Shown one piece after another: positions 28,402 through 37,883 of a stretch of 64,000 nt of DNA. Within the stretch, counting starts at the first letter, position 1; each line of letters starts with the position of its first letter. Source of the DNA: Paludibacteraceae bacterium (lineage in GTDB: Bacteria > Bacteroidota > Bacteroidia > Bacteroidales > Paludibacteraceae); contig JAFSTO010000030.1 in assembly GCA_017450435.1 (NCBI GenBank), forward strand, positions 27,308 through 91,307. Direction: 5' to 3'. The notes under the pieces were generated by a model, which was not told the DNA's origin, did no database searches, and saw nothing but the letters and a program-made list of their open reading frames with translations. The translations under genes were made by a program, and so were the position numbers.

Positions 28402-29244
28402 TTAAAAAAACTCCTCCTCGCTCTGATGCATAGCTGAACTTGTCACCTTCTCAACCGAAGTGGTCATTGATATATCGATGCGTGAACCCTCTAATATTTC
28501 CTCTCCCGCCATTGGCGATTGAGCAAAAACGAAGAACAACGAGTCGTTTTCGGCAGTCCGTTCCTCATCATACTCCACCGAGCCTAATATAAGGCGAGAA
28601 GCGAGCAGGGAAGCACGTGCATCAGACTTGTTTTTTCCGATTAAATCGGGGATTTTCACCTGTTCTGTACCTTGTCCGAATCCGACAACAAGCGTCAAAA
28701 CCGTACCTTCCGGAAGCCGAGTGCCTGACTCTACCGACAAGTCTCCGTTCTTCACGTCAAGCACCAAATCCTTGTACACAGAAGGCTCATATTCTATCTC
28801 TGCCACCCCAAAGCCGATGGAGCGTAGCGTAGCCTCGGCCTGCCGGTAAGACATATCCCGCAAATCAGGAACAGGAATAGTACGAACAGTACGTGCATTG
28901 ACAATTACATAAACAGGCCTGCCATGTTTTGCATGTGAACCGGACTTGGGGCTTTGGTCAACCACCGTACCAAGAGGGACCTTGCGGGAATAAGTCGAAT
29001 CAATAACCTCCACATGGAGCCCCTGCTGCGAAACCAGAACGGTTGCTTCCTCTATAAAAGTGCCCTCTATATCCGGCACCACAACCTCCTCGCCATGACG
29101 GGTGTAGTTGTCAAGCCAAAACAAAGTAACAGCGATACATACAGCCGATACAATCAGCACCGCCAATACAGATAGTATAACGAAACCGACGGACGAACCC
29201 CAAAAACCGCCTTTCTTTGAAGTGTTATTCTTTGCCTGTGTCAT
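28402..29244 (-). CDS. Membrane-anchored PASTA-domain protein
   Basis: A 280-residue protein with a short cytoplasmic N terminus, one transmembrane helix (about 18-43) and three PASTA repeats outside (about 55-118, 120-190, 192-265, each with V/IPDL and xGTxV/xSPxxG motifs). There is no kinase or transpeptidase domain, so it is the orphan PASTA type widespread in Bacteroidales. PASTA modules bind muropeptides or cell-wall polymers in other phyla; the role here is unknown. It sits 7 bases after the DUF47 gene and 6 before rluD. Confidence 0.9.
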   Translation of the reverse strand: MTQAKNNTSKKGGFWGSSVGFVILSVLAVLIVSAVCIAVTLFWLDNYTRHGEEVVVPDIEGTFIEEATVLVSQQGLHVEVIDSTYSRKVPLGTVVDQSPKSGSHAKHGRPVYVIVNARTVRTIPVPDLRDMSYRQAEATLRSIGFGVAEIEYEPSVYKDLVLDVKNGDLSVESGTRLPEGTVLTLVVGFGQGTEQVKIPDLIGKNKSDARASLLASRLILGSVEYDEERTAENDSLFFVFAQSPMAGEEILEGSRIDISMTTSVEKVTSSAMHQSEEEFF

Positions 29245-29251
29245 GCAATAA

Positions 29252-29905
29252 TTACTTATGCTTTACAATTATCGTTTTGAGCGTCTTTCCCACTTTGTTA
29301 GCACAGTCGGTAGCAGACTCTAATGACGACATTATCTCCTTGATTTTAATCACCTCCAAAGCCTCAGTATCGGAGTCAAAAAGCTCTTGAACAAAACTGC
29401 CGTACACATCATCTCCTTCATGCTCCAGCTCATGTATGCGGTTGCAAATCTCCAGCGCCTTGTCCGTGTCGCGATGAAGCATTGATAAGTCACTGAATAT
29501 CTTTTCAATCAGCTTGGCACATTCAATCACAATCTCCGCCATATGCATGGTCTGGTTACCCATCGTACGAGGGTTATAAAGCATCATACGCTTCGCCGAT
29601 GCGTTGATATTGTCAATCACATCGTCCAAAGTCTCGCACAAGGCGTGCATATCCTGCTTGGAGAGAGGAGAGAAAACGGAAGCATTAAGGCTGTCGAACA
29701 CGTCAAGAGAGATGGCGTCACACTCCGACTCAAGACACTTGATGCGGTCATAGGTCTCCTCTTGACGATGACGAGCATCGTCCTGGGATATCATGTCGGT
29801 AAGCAGTTGTGCACTCTCCAAAACTTTCCTTGACATCTCAGCCAAGGCCGGATAGATTTTTTTTTCGGGATGAAAAAAACCGTTGTACAGGTCAGATATA
29901 TCCAT
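29252..29905 (-). CDS. DUF47 / PhoU-like protein
   Basis: A 217-residue all-helical protein with the PhoU-like DUF47 signature: repeated E-x-x-x-D metal-binding patterns (ESECDAI, CETLDDVIDNINA, HELEHEGDDVY, IMSSLESATDCANKVG). DUF47 proteins are usually encoded beside a PiT phosphate permease and regulate it; no permease is next to this one, so the pairing is broken or elsewhere. It is the first gene behind the promoter at 29944-29974 and begins the run of closely spaced genes that extends to recO. Confidence 0.9.
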   Translation of the reverse strand: MDISDLYNGFFHPEKKIYPALAEMSRKVLESAQLLTDMISQDDARHRQEETYDRIKCLESECDAISLDVFDSLNASVFSPLSKQDMHALCETLDDVIDNINASAKRMMLYNPRTMGNQTMHMAEIVIECAKLIEKIFSDLSMLHRDTDKALEICNRIHELEHEGDDVYGSFVQELFDSDTEALEVIKIKEIMSSLESATDCANKVGKTLKTIIVKHK

Positions 29906-29943
29906 AGATTACGCGGCGCAAACGCCAAATGGTGAATAGACTA

Positions 29944-29974
29944 CAAAGTTATAACATTTTTTTCGAATATACAA
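29944..29974 (-). promoter_or_regulatory. Promoter TTG-N20-TAACTTTG for the DUF47 operon
   Basis: Minus-strand TTG (29974-29972) and TAACTTTG (29951-29944) are 20 bases apart, about 39 bases before the DUF47 ATG. Confidence 0.7.
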
Positions 29975-30055
29975 GTAGATAACGCTTTTTAAACAAAAAA
30001 CAACAAAAAAAACAAATATCTTGCAGAGTTGTATTACAAAATTCTTCATTATTAT

Positions 30056-30086
30056 TTGTCTGTGTTGTGAAAAATTATTAACTTTG
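30056..30086 (+). promoter_or_regulatory. Promoter TTG-N20-TAACTTTG for mdh
   Basis: TTG at 30056-30058 and TAACTTTG at 30079-30086. The 5' leader to the ATG at 30166 would be about 75 bases. It is divergent from the DUF47 promoter. Confidence 0.75.
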
Positions 30087-30165
30087 CAGTTGTTTTTTGC
30101 ATAAGCATGCACTATTGTATCATGTTCAACACAGAAAAGAAATCAAACACTAAAATTTATACAAT

Positions 30166-31107
30166 ATGTCAAAAGTAACCGTAGTAGGCGCCGGTAATGT
30201 AGGTGCCACATGTGCCAATGTATTGGCAGTTAACGAGGTAGCCAATGAGGTTTGCCTTATTGACATCAAGGAAGGTCTTGCCGAGGGTAAGGCTATGGAT
30301 ATTATGCAGACAGCCCAGTTGATGGGTTTTGACACTGTTGTCAACGGTGTAACCAACGACTACTCAAAGACCGCTGGTTCGGACGTTGTAATCATCACCT
30401 CAGGTCTGCCACGTAAGCCGGGTATGACTCGTGAGGAGCTTATCGGCGTCAATGCCGGTATCGTTAAGAACGTTGCCACATCTGCGCTCAAGTATTCTCC
30501 GGACGCCATTCTCATCGTTGTTTCCAACCCGATGGATACCATGGCCTACCTTGCTCTTCACAGTCTCGGCTTGCCGCGCAATCGCGTCATCGGTATGGGT
30601 GGTGCTTTGGACTCTGCTCGTCTGAAATACTTCCTTTCTCAGGCCCTACACTGCAATGCTAACGATGTTGACGGTTTCGTTATTGGCGGACACGGCGACA
30701 CAACCATGATTCCTCTCACCTCTTACGTTACATACAAAGGCATACCTGTCAGCGAGTTCCTTTCGAAGGATGAGCTGGAGCAGGTGGTTAAATCAACTAT
30801 GGTTGGCGGCGCTACTCTTACCGGTCTGCTCGGCACATCGGCATGGATGGCACCGGGTGCTGCTGCTTCATCCGTAGCAGAAGCTATCATCAAGGACCAA
30901 AAGAAGATGATACCTTGCTCAGCGGCATTGGAAGGCGAGTACGGTATGCACGATATTACCATCGGCGTACCTTGTATCATTGGCAGAAACGGTATTGAGA
31001 GAATCGTCGAAATTAACCTCGCCCCCGAAGAGGCTCAGAAACTGAAAGACTCGGAAGCTGCCGTTCGCAAAACAACAGCTGTTCTGAAAGAACTAAACGT
31101 ATTGTAA
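30166..31107 (+). CDS. mdh: Malate dehydrogenase (LDH-like)
   Basis: A 313-residue NAD-dependent dehydrogenase of the LDH-like MDH group. GAGNVGAT (8-15) is the dinucleotide-binding loop, SGLPRKPGMTREEL contains the two substrate-binding arginines in the malate-type mobile loop (R in place of the LDH glutamine), SNPMD the next conserved turn, and GGHGDTTM the catalytic histidine. It interconverts malate and oxaloacetate, in Bacteroidales usually in the reductive branch towards succinate and propionate. Codon use is strongly biased as expected for an abundant enzyme. It has its own promoter and a hairpin after the stop. Confidence 0.96.
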   Translation: MSKVTVVGAGNVGATCANVLAVNEVANEVCLIDIKEGLAEGKAMDIMQTAQLMGFDTVVNGVTNDYSKTAGSDVVIITSGLPRKPGMTREELIGVNAGIVKNVATSALKYSPDAILIVVSNPMDTMAYLALHSLGLPRNRVIGMGGALDSARLKYFLSQALHCNANDVDGFVIGGHGDTTMIPLTSYVTYKGIPVSEFLSKDELEQVVKSTMVGGATLTGLLGTSAWMAPGAAASSVAEAIIKDQKKMIPCSAALEGEYGMHDITIGVPCIIGRNGIERIVEINLAPEEAQKLKDSEAAVRKTTAVLKELNVL

Positions 31108-31121
31108 TTATCACCTATCCG

Positions 31122-31151
31122 GCGAACAGCATCATACAACATGCTGTTCGC
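31122..31151 (+). terminator. Hairpin after mdh
   Basis: GCGAACAGCAT / ATGCTGTTCGC, an 11-bp perfect stem with an 8-base loop, starting 15 bases after the mdh stop. The following T-run is weak (GGTTTTC). Confidence 0.65.
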
Positions 31152-31212
31152 TGGCAGGTTTTCATAACCGCCCCCTATTCTCCACCTTTTGGCTCAGCAA
31201 GCCCCGACATGA

Positions 31213-32433
31213 ATGAAGGGCACTTTAAAACTTACGCCTATGGTAGATCTTTTCCAAAAATGCAATTTTGATCTCCTTAACCAAGTAAGGGAGATGAACA
31301 TATACCCATATTTCCACGAGTTGCGCAGCAAACAGGCACCTGTGGTTGATATGGAAGGTAAGCGCCGTATCATGCTCGGCTCCAACAACTACCTTGGTCT
31401 GACCGAAGACCCCAAGGTGATAGAAGCCGGAGTTGCTGCCATGAAGCGCTACGGAACAGGTTGCTCCGGCAGCCGTTTCCTAAACGGAACGCTGGATATG
31501 CACCTTCAGCTTGAGCATGAGTTAGCAGAGTTCACGGGATACGAGGCTGCCATGACGTTCTCAACAGGCTTTCAGACTAATCTTGGAATAATCTCCGCCG
31601 TAACCGGCAGACATGATTATATTATCAACGACCGCGAGAACCACGCCTCAATCTACGATGCCTGCAAACTAAGCGACGCCACGATGCTACGCTATCGTCA
31701 CTCAGACATGGAAGACCTTGAGGCACAGCTTCAAAAAGTTCCGGATGATGCCGGTTGTCTAATTGTCACAGATGGTGTATTCTCTATGCGAGGAGACATC
31801 TGCAAACTGCCGGAGATAGTGGCATTAGCACAGAAATACGGTGCCCGAGTGATGGTGGATGATGCACACGGTTTCGGAGTATTAGGCGAGGGTGGCAGAG
31901 GTACAGCAGCCCACTTCGGACTAACCGACAAGGTTGACATCACCATGCTCACCTTCTCCAAGTCGCTTGCCTCGATTGGCGGCTGCATGCTAACGAGCAA
32001 CAAAGTAGCAGATTACCTCAGGCACGTCAGCCGTCCCTTCATCTTCTCAGCCAGCCTCACACCGGCATCTACCGCCACAGCTTTAGCCGCGCTACACCGC
32101 CTGCAGGAGTCACCTGAGATGGTAAAACATCTTCATTACATAGCCGAGTACTTCCGCAAAGGGCTACACTCAGCAGGTGTAGAGATTATTGACGCCCCGA
32201 CGCCTATTGTACCAATCTTCACATACAAGACTCTTGATACATTGTGGTACGGCAAAAAATTCTTCAATGAAGGCGTGTATGTCAATCCCGTCATTGCACC
32301 GGCCGTGCCTGAAGGCGAGTGTCTGTTGCGCACCACACTGATGGCCACCCACACCGAGCCCATTGTTGATGAGGCTATAGATATCATCAGCAGAGTGATG
32401 AAACAGGGCGTATCAGCCGACTTCAGCTTCTAA
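31213..32433 (+). CDS. spt: Serine palmitoyltransferase (alpha-oxoamine synthase)
   Basis: A 406-residue PLP enzyme of the alpha-oxoamine synthase family. The body follows Bacteroides Spt rather than KBL or BioF: NIYPYFHELRSKQAP, MLGSNNYLGLTEDP, YGTGCSGSRFLNGTLDMH, VDDAHGFGVLGEGGRG, and the PLP lysine K250 in LTFSKSLASIGG. It condenses serine with an acyl thioester to 3-ketosphinganine, the first step of sphingolipid synthesis. The start could also be the ATG at 31240 (MVDLFQKCNF), which fits homologue lengths better. The SDR gene downstream could encode the next step (see its entry). Confidence 0.88.
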   Translation: MKGTLKLTPMVDLFQKCNFDLLNQVREMNIYPYFHELRSKQAPVVDMEGKRRIMLGSNNYLGLTEDPKVIEAGVAAMKRYGTGCSGSRFLNGTLDMHLQLEHELAEFTGYEAAMTFSTGFQTNLGIISAVTGRHDYIINDRENHASIYDACKLSDATMLRYRHSDMEDLEAQLQKVPDDAGCLIVTDGVFSMRGDICKLPEIVALAQKYGARVMVDDAHGFGVLGEGGRGTAAHFGLTDKVDITMLTFSKSLASIGGCMLTSNKVADYLRHVSRPFIFSASLTPASTATALAALHRLQESPEMVKHLHYIAEYFRKGLHSAGVEIIDAPTPIVPIFTYKTLDTLWYGKKFFNEGVYVNPVIAPAVPEGECLLRTTLMATHTEPIVDEAIDIISRVMKQGVSADFSF

Positions 32434-32486
32434 GAGCACTCCATTGCGCTCGGCACGCGAAAACCTGAAAACCAACACTTAACACA

Positions 32487-33269
32487 ATGAGAGTACTTAT
32501 CATAACAGGAGGCAGCAGTGGCATAGGTCAAGCCACTGCTCTTTTGTTTGTACAGAACGATTGGCATGTGTACGAGTTATCCCGTCACGGCAACGACAAC
32601 AACGGCATTGTGCACCTAAGCTGCGATGTTACCAATGAATCTGATTGTGCAGAAGCGGTGGCAGAGGTTGTCCGCAGGGAAGGACATATTGACGTGCTTA
32701 TCAGCAACGCAGGCTTCGGTATCAGCGGACCAATAGAGTTCACGCGAACAGAAGATGCTAAAAGGTTGTTTGATGTGAACTTCTTCGGAGCACTGAATAT
32801 CAGCCGCGCTGTTCTGCCACAGATGCGCCAACAGCGTTACGGACGTATTCTGTTCACGAGCAGCGTTGCCGGACTCCTTCCTGTCCCGTATCAGTCGTTT
32901 TACTCCGCATCCAAGTCGGCAGTCAATGCCCTTGCACTAAGCATGCAGAACGAAGTGCGACAGTTCGGCATCAAAGTGGCATGTCTGCTACCGGGAGATG
33001 TCAGTACCGGATTCACCGATGCGCGGGAGAAGAATATGAGCGGCGAAGAAATCTACACCAATGCAGGTAAGGCGGTTGAGGCAATGGAGAAAGACGAGAG
33101 AGGCGGCATGAGACCGGAGAAGATGGCGCGCATTTTCTACCGAATGGCGACCAAACGACATATTCAGACGTATTATGTAGGCGGAACAGATTACAAAATA
33201 CTTTGGTTACTCGGAAAAATACTACCGGTCAGCCTTGTTAACCGTATCGAAGGACTTATGTATTCCTGA
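32487..33269 (+). CDS. SDR-family oxidoreductase, candidate 3-ketosphinganine reductase
   Basis: A 260-residue classical short-chain dehydrogenase: cofactor loop GGSSGIG at 8-14, NAG in ISNAGFG, active-site serine in FTSSVAG and Y139-x-x-x-K143. The C-terminal helix (YKILWLLGKILPVSLVNRIEGLMY) is hydrophobic and could touch the membrane, as seen in lipid-acting SDRs. The gene starts 53 bases after spt on the same strand. The position after spt suggests reduction of 3-ketosphinganine to sphinganine, but SDR substrate cannot be read from sequence. The strand of hairpins after it ends the unit. Confidence 0.85.
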   Translation: MRVLIITGGSSGIGQATALLFVQNDWHVYELSRHGNDNNGIVHLSCDVTNESDCAEAVAEVVRREGHIDVLISNAGFGISGPIEFTRTEDAKRLFDVNFFGALNISRAVLPQMRQQRYGRILFTSSVAGLLPVPYQSFYSASKSAVNALALSMQNEVRQFGIKVACLLPGDVSTGFTDAREKNMSGEEIYTNAGKAVEAMEKDERGGMRPEKMARIFYRMATKRHIQTYYVGGTDYKILWLLGKILPVSLVNRIEGLMYS

Positions 33270-33297
33270 TTTCCACTGAGAATAGACATGTTTACTT

Positions 33298-33342
33298 GGG
33301 GTATTTCCTAAAACGGCATAAGACCGTTTTTCGAAATGCCCC
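33298..33342 (+). terminator. Long hairpin terminator after the SDR gene
   Basis: A 19-bp imperfect stem (16 matches) whose tip is AAAACGG / CCGTTTT with a 7-base loop; the right arm includes a TTTTT run. Confidence 0.7.
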
Positions 33343-33382
33343 AAATCTTTCTTCCCATCTGCCTATCAGATTCAAAAAATCA

Positions 33383-33404
33383 GAGGTTGTCTCCCGACAA
33401 CCTC
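33383..33404. terminator. Hairpin GAGGTTGTC / GACAACCTC
   Basis: A perfect 9-bp stem with a 4-base loop between the converging SDR and ligase genes. Similar in style to the GAGGCTGTCTAAC hairpins but not the same arms. It lacks a T-run. Confidence 0.5.
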
Positions 33405-33437
33405 CAACCACTATAAACACTATTTATTAAAACAAAG

Positions 33438-33466
33438 AAACCGAGAGTATCTCACTCTCTCGGTTT
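33438..33466 (-). terminator. Terminator of the acyl ligase gene
   Basis: AAACCGAGAG / CTCTCGGTTT, a perfect 10-bp stem with a 9-base loop. Read on the minus strand, it is followed by CTTTGTTTTAAT, a U-rich tail. Confidence 0.75.
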
Positions 33467-33498
33467 GGGTAACCAGAGAGTAGCCGACTATTAGCATA

Positions 33499-35148
33499 TC
33501 ACTTATAAAGGAAACGCTTGATACTACGCTTCGGTGTCTTTTCAAATTCTTCTTTCACAAGTTCTATTTCTGCCACTTGCGCATACTGTGGAAGTCCGGC
33601 ATTAAGAGTACGCAGGTTATCACTCATCAACTGGTCCATCGTCCTACCTTGTAGGTCGTACTTCTCGTCGGCAAAGACGAGAGCCACCAATTTATGCCCG
33701 TCTCTCTGCACAAGAACAGACTCCACCACAGCCGGTAAGTTGTTAATCTTATCTTCAATCTCCTCCGGGTAGATATTCTGTCCGTTAGAGCTGAGAATCA
33801 TCGCCTTCGAACGTCCTCTGATGAACAGACGTCCGGCTTTGTCGATTGTACCGAGGTCGCCTGTGTGCAACCATCCGTCCTTGTCGATAGCGGCTTTTGT
33901 GGCTTCATCATTCTTGTAGTAGCCCATCATGACATGCTCACCGCGGAACAAAATCTCACCCACCTTGTTCTCCGGGTCCTCGGAGTCTATACGGAGCTCA
34001 TTGCGTGTAACACAGACGCCGCAGCACCCCTGTACTTCACGGTACCATTCTTCGTAACAGATAAGCGGGCCGGCTTCTGTCATGCCATAGCCGACAACAA
34101 GCGGGAACTTGATACGGCGGAAAATCTTCTCCACCTCGCCGTTAAGCGCTGCACCACCGGTGATAAGCCATATCAGATTTCCGCCGAAAGCATTCATTAA
34201 CTGCTTGTATATCTTACGCTCTACAATCTTGCAAAGCAAAGGTGTGTTCCACAAGAACTTGACCATGGGTTGTTCAAGTGCCGGAAAAATCTTTGCCTTG
34301 AAAATCTTTTCCAATACAAGTGGCACAGTAAGTATCATATACGGATGTACCTCCGAATATGCTTTCATCAAGACAGAAGGCGATGGTGTTTTGGACAGGA
34401 AATACACGTGGCAACCGCCGGCAACCTGATAAAGGAACTCTATCGTCATACCAAACATGTGCGCCAGAGGCAACATACAAATCTCGCTCCAGCCGGCATG
34501 ATTAGGAATAGTCTCTTGAGAGAAATGGACATTAGCTGAGATGTTGCGATAGCTTAACATTGCCCCTTTCGGCTCACTGGTTGTACCTGAAGTGTAGTTA
34601 ATCATCATCAGTTCATCCAAATTGTCGGTTGGAAAGTGAACATCGTTGCTACCGAAACCATTAGGATAAAGCTCCGCAAAACGCTTCCCGGCATTAACGT
34701 CTGCCTCCTGTTGCTTGGCATCACGGGCAAATAGTGTCTCGAATTCGTTTGTAGAAATAACCAAATCCACTGCGGGAAGGTTCTTAATATCTATCTTCTT
34801 CCAAACAGACTCTCCCACAAACATTGCCTTAGCATCAGAGTGGTTGGTCAGTTTTTCAATATCGTGTCCCACAAAAGCGTCCATTATAGACACAATCACT
34901 CCCCTGTTAGCGGCAATACTCAAAAAAGCAACCGCCCAGTTAGCACAGTTTTTTGAACAAATAACAACTTTGTCACCACGTTCAATCCCCGCTTCTGACA
35001 GCATCAACTGCAAACGTGTCATACGCTCGCTCATCTCACCAAACGTGTAGCTGTGAGTACCGTCGTAATCAGTAAGAGCAGGCTCATTCCAATTCTGAGG
35101 AATCCGCTCATTAAAATAATCGAAAAAATGTTTAGTTGGTGTAGGCAT
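33499..35148 (-). CDS. AMP-binding long-chain acyl ligase/synthetase
   Basis: A 549-residue adenylate-forming enzyme. The P-loop YTSGTTSEPKG lies near residue 193, YGMTEAGP near 358, the hinge motif HTGDLGTIDKAGRLFIRGRSK near 435-455, and the final catalytic lysine in TPKRSIKR. This is the full family layout of fatty acyl-CoA or acyl-ACP synthetases: it activates a fatty acid with ATP for transfer to a thiol. It lies convergent with spt and the SDR gene. Spt needs an acyl thioester substrate, so supply of that substrate is a plausible but unproven link. No membrane segment is evident. Confidence 0.9.
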   Translation of the reverse strand: MPTPTKHFFDYFNERIPQNWNEPALTDYDGTHSYTFGEMSERMTRLQLMLSEAGIERGDKVVICSKNCANWAVAFLSIAANRGVIVSIMDAFVGHDIEKLTNHSDAKAMFVGESVWKKIDIKNLPAVDLVISTNEFETLFARDAKQQEADVNAGKRFAELYPNGFGSNDVHFPTDNLDELMMINYTSGTTSEPKGAMLSYRNISANVHFSQETIPNHAGWSEICMLPLAHMFGMTIEFLYQVAGGCHVYFLSKTPSPSVLMKAYSEVHPYMILTVPLVLEKIFKAKIFPALEQPMVKFLWNTPLLCKIVERKIYKQLMNAFGGNLIWLITGGAALNGEVEKIFRRIKFPLVVGYGMTEAGPLICYEEWYREVQGCCGVCVTRNELRIDSEDPENKVGEILFRGEHVMMGYYKNDEATKAAIDKDGWLHTGDLGTIDKAGRLFIRGRSKAMILSSNGQNIYPEEIEDKINNLPAVVESVLVQRDGHKLVALVFADEKYDLQGRTMDQLMSDNLRTLNAGLPQYAQVAEIELVKEEFEKTPKRSIKRFLYK

Positions 35149-35376
35149 CTAAATTATATATTGTATTTTGTATTTAACATTGCTTCATAGCACCAAAGAT
35201 ACTATAAAACCACAATTCATTTTTACATTAGGGCACAGAGCCCGCAATAGCGATGCAAAAGTACTGCTTTTGCTCTACATAAACAAATTAAAGGTGACTA
35301 ACCCCATGAAATGTTGCGAAAGAAGCAAATACGTGGTGAATTATCAGTATTAGTGGCGAGATTTTTGCCACAAATT
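35149..35376. other. Divergent intergenic region between acyl ligase and parE
   Basis: No coding frame is credible. CAAAGATA at 35194-35201 is a -7 box for the minus-strand ligase (TATCTTTG), but without a TTG at the standard distance. The parE promoter lies at the right end. Confidence 0.5.
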
Positions 35377-35406
35377 TTGCTGCCTGCGTTTTTTTTAGTA
35401 ATTTTG
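35377..35406 (+). promoter_or_regulatory. Promoter TTG-N19-TAATTTTG for parE
   Basis: TTG at 35377-35379 and TAATTTTG at 35399-35406, 59 bases before the parE ATG. Confidence 0.65.
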
Positions 35407-35464
35407 CAATGAATTTTTATAGATAAATTTCGCAGTAGAAACAAGTAAGGAAACCACATATTTT

Positions 35465-37402
35465 ATGGCAGAGACAGTACAACCAACAGCAGCGCAAGTA
35501 CCGCAGTACAACGATGACAATATCGTTCACCTTGACGACCGCGAGCACATCCGCCGACGCCCCGGCATGTATATCGGCAAATTAGGCGATGGCAGCCATT
35601 CGGACGACGGTATATACGTCTTAATAAAAGAGACCATAGACAACTCAATCGACGAATATCGCATGGGGGAGGGCAAAGTCATTGAAGTAACAGTTGAGGT
35701 AGGAGTAGAGCACGGGAAGGTGACAGTAAGAGACTATGGCCGCGGCATTCCTCTCGGCAAGATGATTGAAGCGGTGTCGCTGCTCAACACAGGCGGCAAG
35801 TACGACACCAAAGCTTTTAAGAAATCGGTCGGCCTGAACGGCGTCGGCACCAAGGCGGTGAATGCACTTTCTGAGCGGTTTGTGGTAGAGTCGTTTCGCG
35901 AAGGCAAGCACCGCAGGGCTGAGTTCTCGCGCGGACATCTCGTTAGCGACACGGGCATCATTGACAATGACAACGACACACCAAGAGGAACATACATTGA
36001 ATTTCAGCCGGATGACAGCAAAGGCTTGTTTGAGAACTACCAATTCCGCAGTGAATATATTGAAACATTGCTACGCAACTACTCATATCTCAACACCGGC
36101 CTCACTTTACGTTACAACGGCAAACGGTTTATCAGTCGCGACGGCTTGCTTGACCTTCTGAAAGAAAACATGACGTCAGAGCCGCTGTATCCGATTATTC
36201 ACCTTTCAGGAGAAGATATAGAAATTGCGCTTACCCATACCGACCAGTCCGGTGAGGAGTATTTCTCCTTTGTCAACGGCCAGCACACCATACAGGGAGG
36301 CACTCACCAAGCAGCATTCAGAGAGGCTATCGGAAAAACAATCAAGGAGTTCTTCAACAAAAACCAAGACCTGTCCGATATCCGCAACGGCGTAGTAGGA
36401 GCTATAGCCATAAACGTGGAGGAGCCGACGTTTGAATCACAAACAAAAATCAAACTCGGTTCACGCGACATGTCACTACGCGAGGACAGCATCTCTATCA
36501 ATAAGTTCGTCAATGACTTCGTCAAACGCGAACTTGACAATTATCTGCACAAGACGCCGGACACCGCCCAAACGATGCTTCAAAAGATACAAGACTCGGA
36601 AAAAGAGCGTAAGGCAATTGCCGGAGTAACAAAATTAGCACGAGAGAGAGCAAAGAAAAACCTGCTAAACAACCCCAAACTACGCGACTGCCGTATTCAC
36701 CTGAACGACGCTAAACCATCGTTTTCATCGAAAGATTCCGAGGACGACCTACGTGCCGAAAGCAGTATTTTTATCACTGAGGGACTATCCGCATCCGGCT
36801 CCATAACAAAAAGTCGCGATGTAAACACCCAGGCAGTGTTCTCACTACGAGGCAAACCACTTAACAGCTACGGACTGACAAAAAAAGTGGTATACGAGAA
36901 CGAGGAGTTCAATTGTCTGCAATCAGCGCTGAACATTGAAGACGGGTTAGACGACCTTAGATATAACAAAGTGATTATCGCCACCGATGCCGATGTTGAC
37001 GGGATGCATATCAGGCTACTTATGCTGACCTTCTTCCTGCAATTCTTCCCTGACCTGGTAAAAAAAGGACATGTATATATATTGCAAACCCCGCTTTTCC
37101 GAGTTAAAAACAAACAAGAGATACGATATTGTTACAGCGAAGAAGAGCGCCTGAAAGCCATTGCGGATATTAAGAATCCGGAGATAACACGATTCAAAGG
37201 ATTAGGAGAAATCTCACCCGAAGAATTCTCCGGATTTATCGGAAAGAACATCCGACTTGACCAAGTCAGCCTACGCAAAGAAGATGCGGTAAGCGATTTA
37301 ATGGCATTCTACATGGGTAAAAACTCTCCAGAGCGCCAAAACTTCATCATTGACAATCTTGTTGTCGAGCAAGACGATGTGGAGAGTGAGAACTCTGATT
37401 AA
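35465..37402 (+). CDS. parE: DNA topoisomerase IV subunit B
   Basis: A 645-residue type IIA topoisomerase ATPase subunit. The GHKL fold has the IDNSIDEY Asn-containing helix, DYGRGIP and [19 protein letters not shown]; the transducer follows, then the Toprim domain with EGLSASGS and [12 protein letters not shown]. The EGLSASGSI form in place of GyrB's EGDSAGGSA, and the short length without a GyrB insert, identify ParE. It works with ParC to unlink daughter chromosomes; parC is not adjacent. Own promoter upstream; a terminator hairpin overlaps its stop codon. Confidence 0.93.
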   Translation: MAETVQPTAAQVPQYNDDNIVHLDDREHIRRRPGMYIGKLGDGSHSDDGIYVLIKETIDNSIDEYRMGEGKVIEVTVEVGVEHGKVTVRDYGRGIPLGKMIEAVSLLNTGGKYDTKAFKKSVGLNGVGTKAVNALSERFVVESFREGKHRRAEFSRGHLVSDTGIIDNDNDTPRGTYIEFQPDDSKGLFENYQFRSEYIETLLRNYSYLNTGLTLRYNGKRFISRDGLLDLLKENMTSEPLYPIIHLSGEDIEIALTHTDQSGEEYFSFVNGQHTIQGGTHQAAFREAIGKTIKEFFNKNQDLSDIRNGVVGAIAINVEEPTFESQTKIKLGSRDMSLREDSISINKFVNDFVKRELDNYLHKTPDTAQTMLQKIQDSEKERKAIAGVTKLARERAKKNLLNNPKLRDCRIHLNDAKPSFSSKDSEDDLRAESSIFITEGLSASGSITKSRDVNTQAVFSLRGKPLNSYGLTKKVVYENEEFNCLQSALNIEDGLDDLRYNKVIIATDADVDGMHIRLLMLTFFLQFFPDLVKKGHVYILQTPLFRVKNKQEIRYCYSEEERLKAIADIKNPEITRFKGLGEISPEEFSGFIGKNIRLDQVSLRKEDAVSDLMAFYMGKNSPERQNFIIDNLVVEQDDVESENSD

Positions 37403-37413
37403 GAGTTTTTTTT
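37391..37413 (+). terminator. Terminator overlapping the parE stop codon
   Basis: AACTCT / AGAGTT with a 5-base loop that includes the TAA stop, followed by an unbroken T8 run. A short stem, but the U-tract is strong. Confidence 0.7.
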
Positions 37414-37439
37414 ACAAAGTGTGATAGCAAAGGCCTGAT

Positions 37440-37883
37440 ATGGGAAGCAGTATAATTGTAATATTGATATTCTTAGTAATGGCAACGTTTATCGTTGTTG
37501 CCATTGAGATACGTGAACGCCGCCGTGTAAAGCAAAACAAACCACTAACGGACAAAGCAGAAGCCGCGACACCGGCATCTGCGACACCGACGACAGCAGA
37601 TACCGAGTGCTGCGGCAGACATGCAGTGTGCGAAAGGAATAGTCTGCTTAGCACAAAACCCGAAATCACATATTACGATGACGAGGAGCTGGATGGTTTG
37701 GCCGGACGTAGTGCCGACACTTACAGCGAGGCTGAAAAACAACAGCTGAATGATGTCTTCCGCACACTACGAGAAGAAGATGTGGCAGGATGGTTACGCA
37801 GTCTGCAACTACGTAACATAGAGCTCACCGGCGACATCAAGGAAGAGGCTCTGCTGATTGTTGCTGACAGACGTTTCGCATAA
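37440..37883 (+). CDS. Small single-TM protein with ECCGxHxVCE motif
   Basis: A 147-residue protein with an N-terminal membrane helix (about 4-23), a basic then Ala/Thr/Pro-rich linker, a cysteine cluster (TECCGRHAVCER), an acidic YYDDEELDG segment and a helical end (DVAGWLRSLQLRNIELTGDIKEEALLIV). Proteins of this layout recur in Bacteroidales, often labelled phospholipase or hypothetical without evidence I can support. The paired cysteines might bind metal. Its 3' end overlaps the convergent CPBP gene by 47 bases, a pairing that could be worth comparing across species. Confidence 0.7.
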   Translation: MGSSIIVILIFLVMATFIVVAIEIRERRRVKQNKPLTDKAEAATPASATPTTADTECCGRHAVCERNSLLSTKPEITYYDDEELDGLAGRSADTYSEAEKQQLNDVFRTLREEDVAGWLRSLQLRNIELTGDIKEEALLIVADRRFA

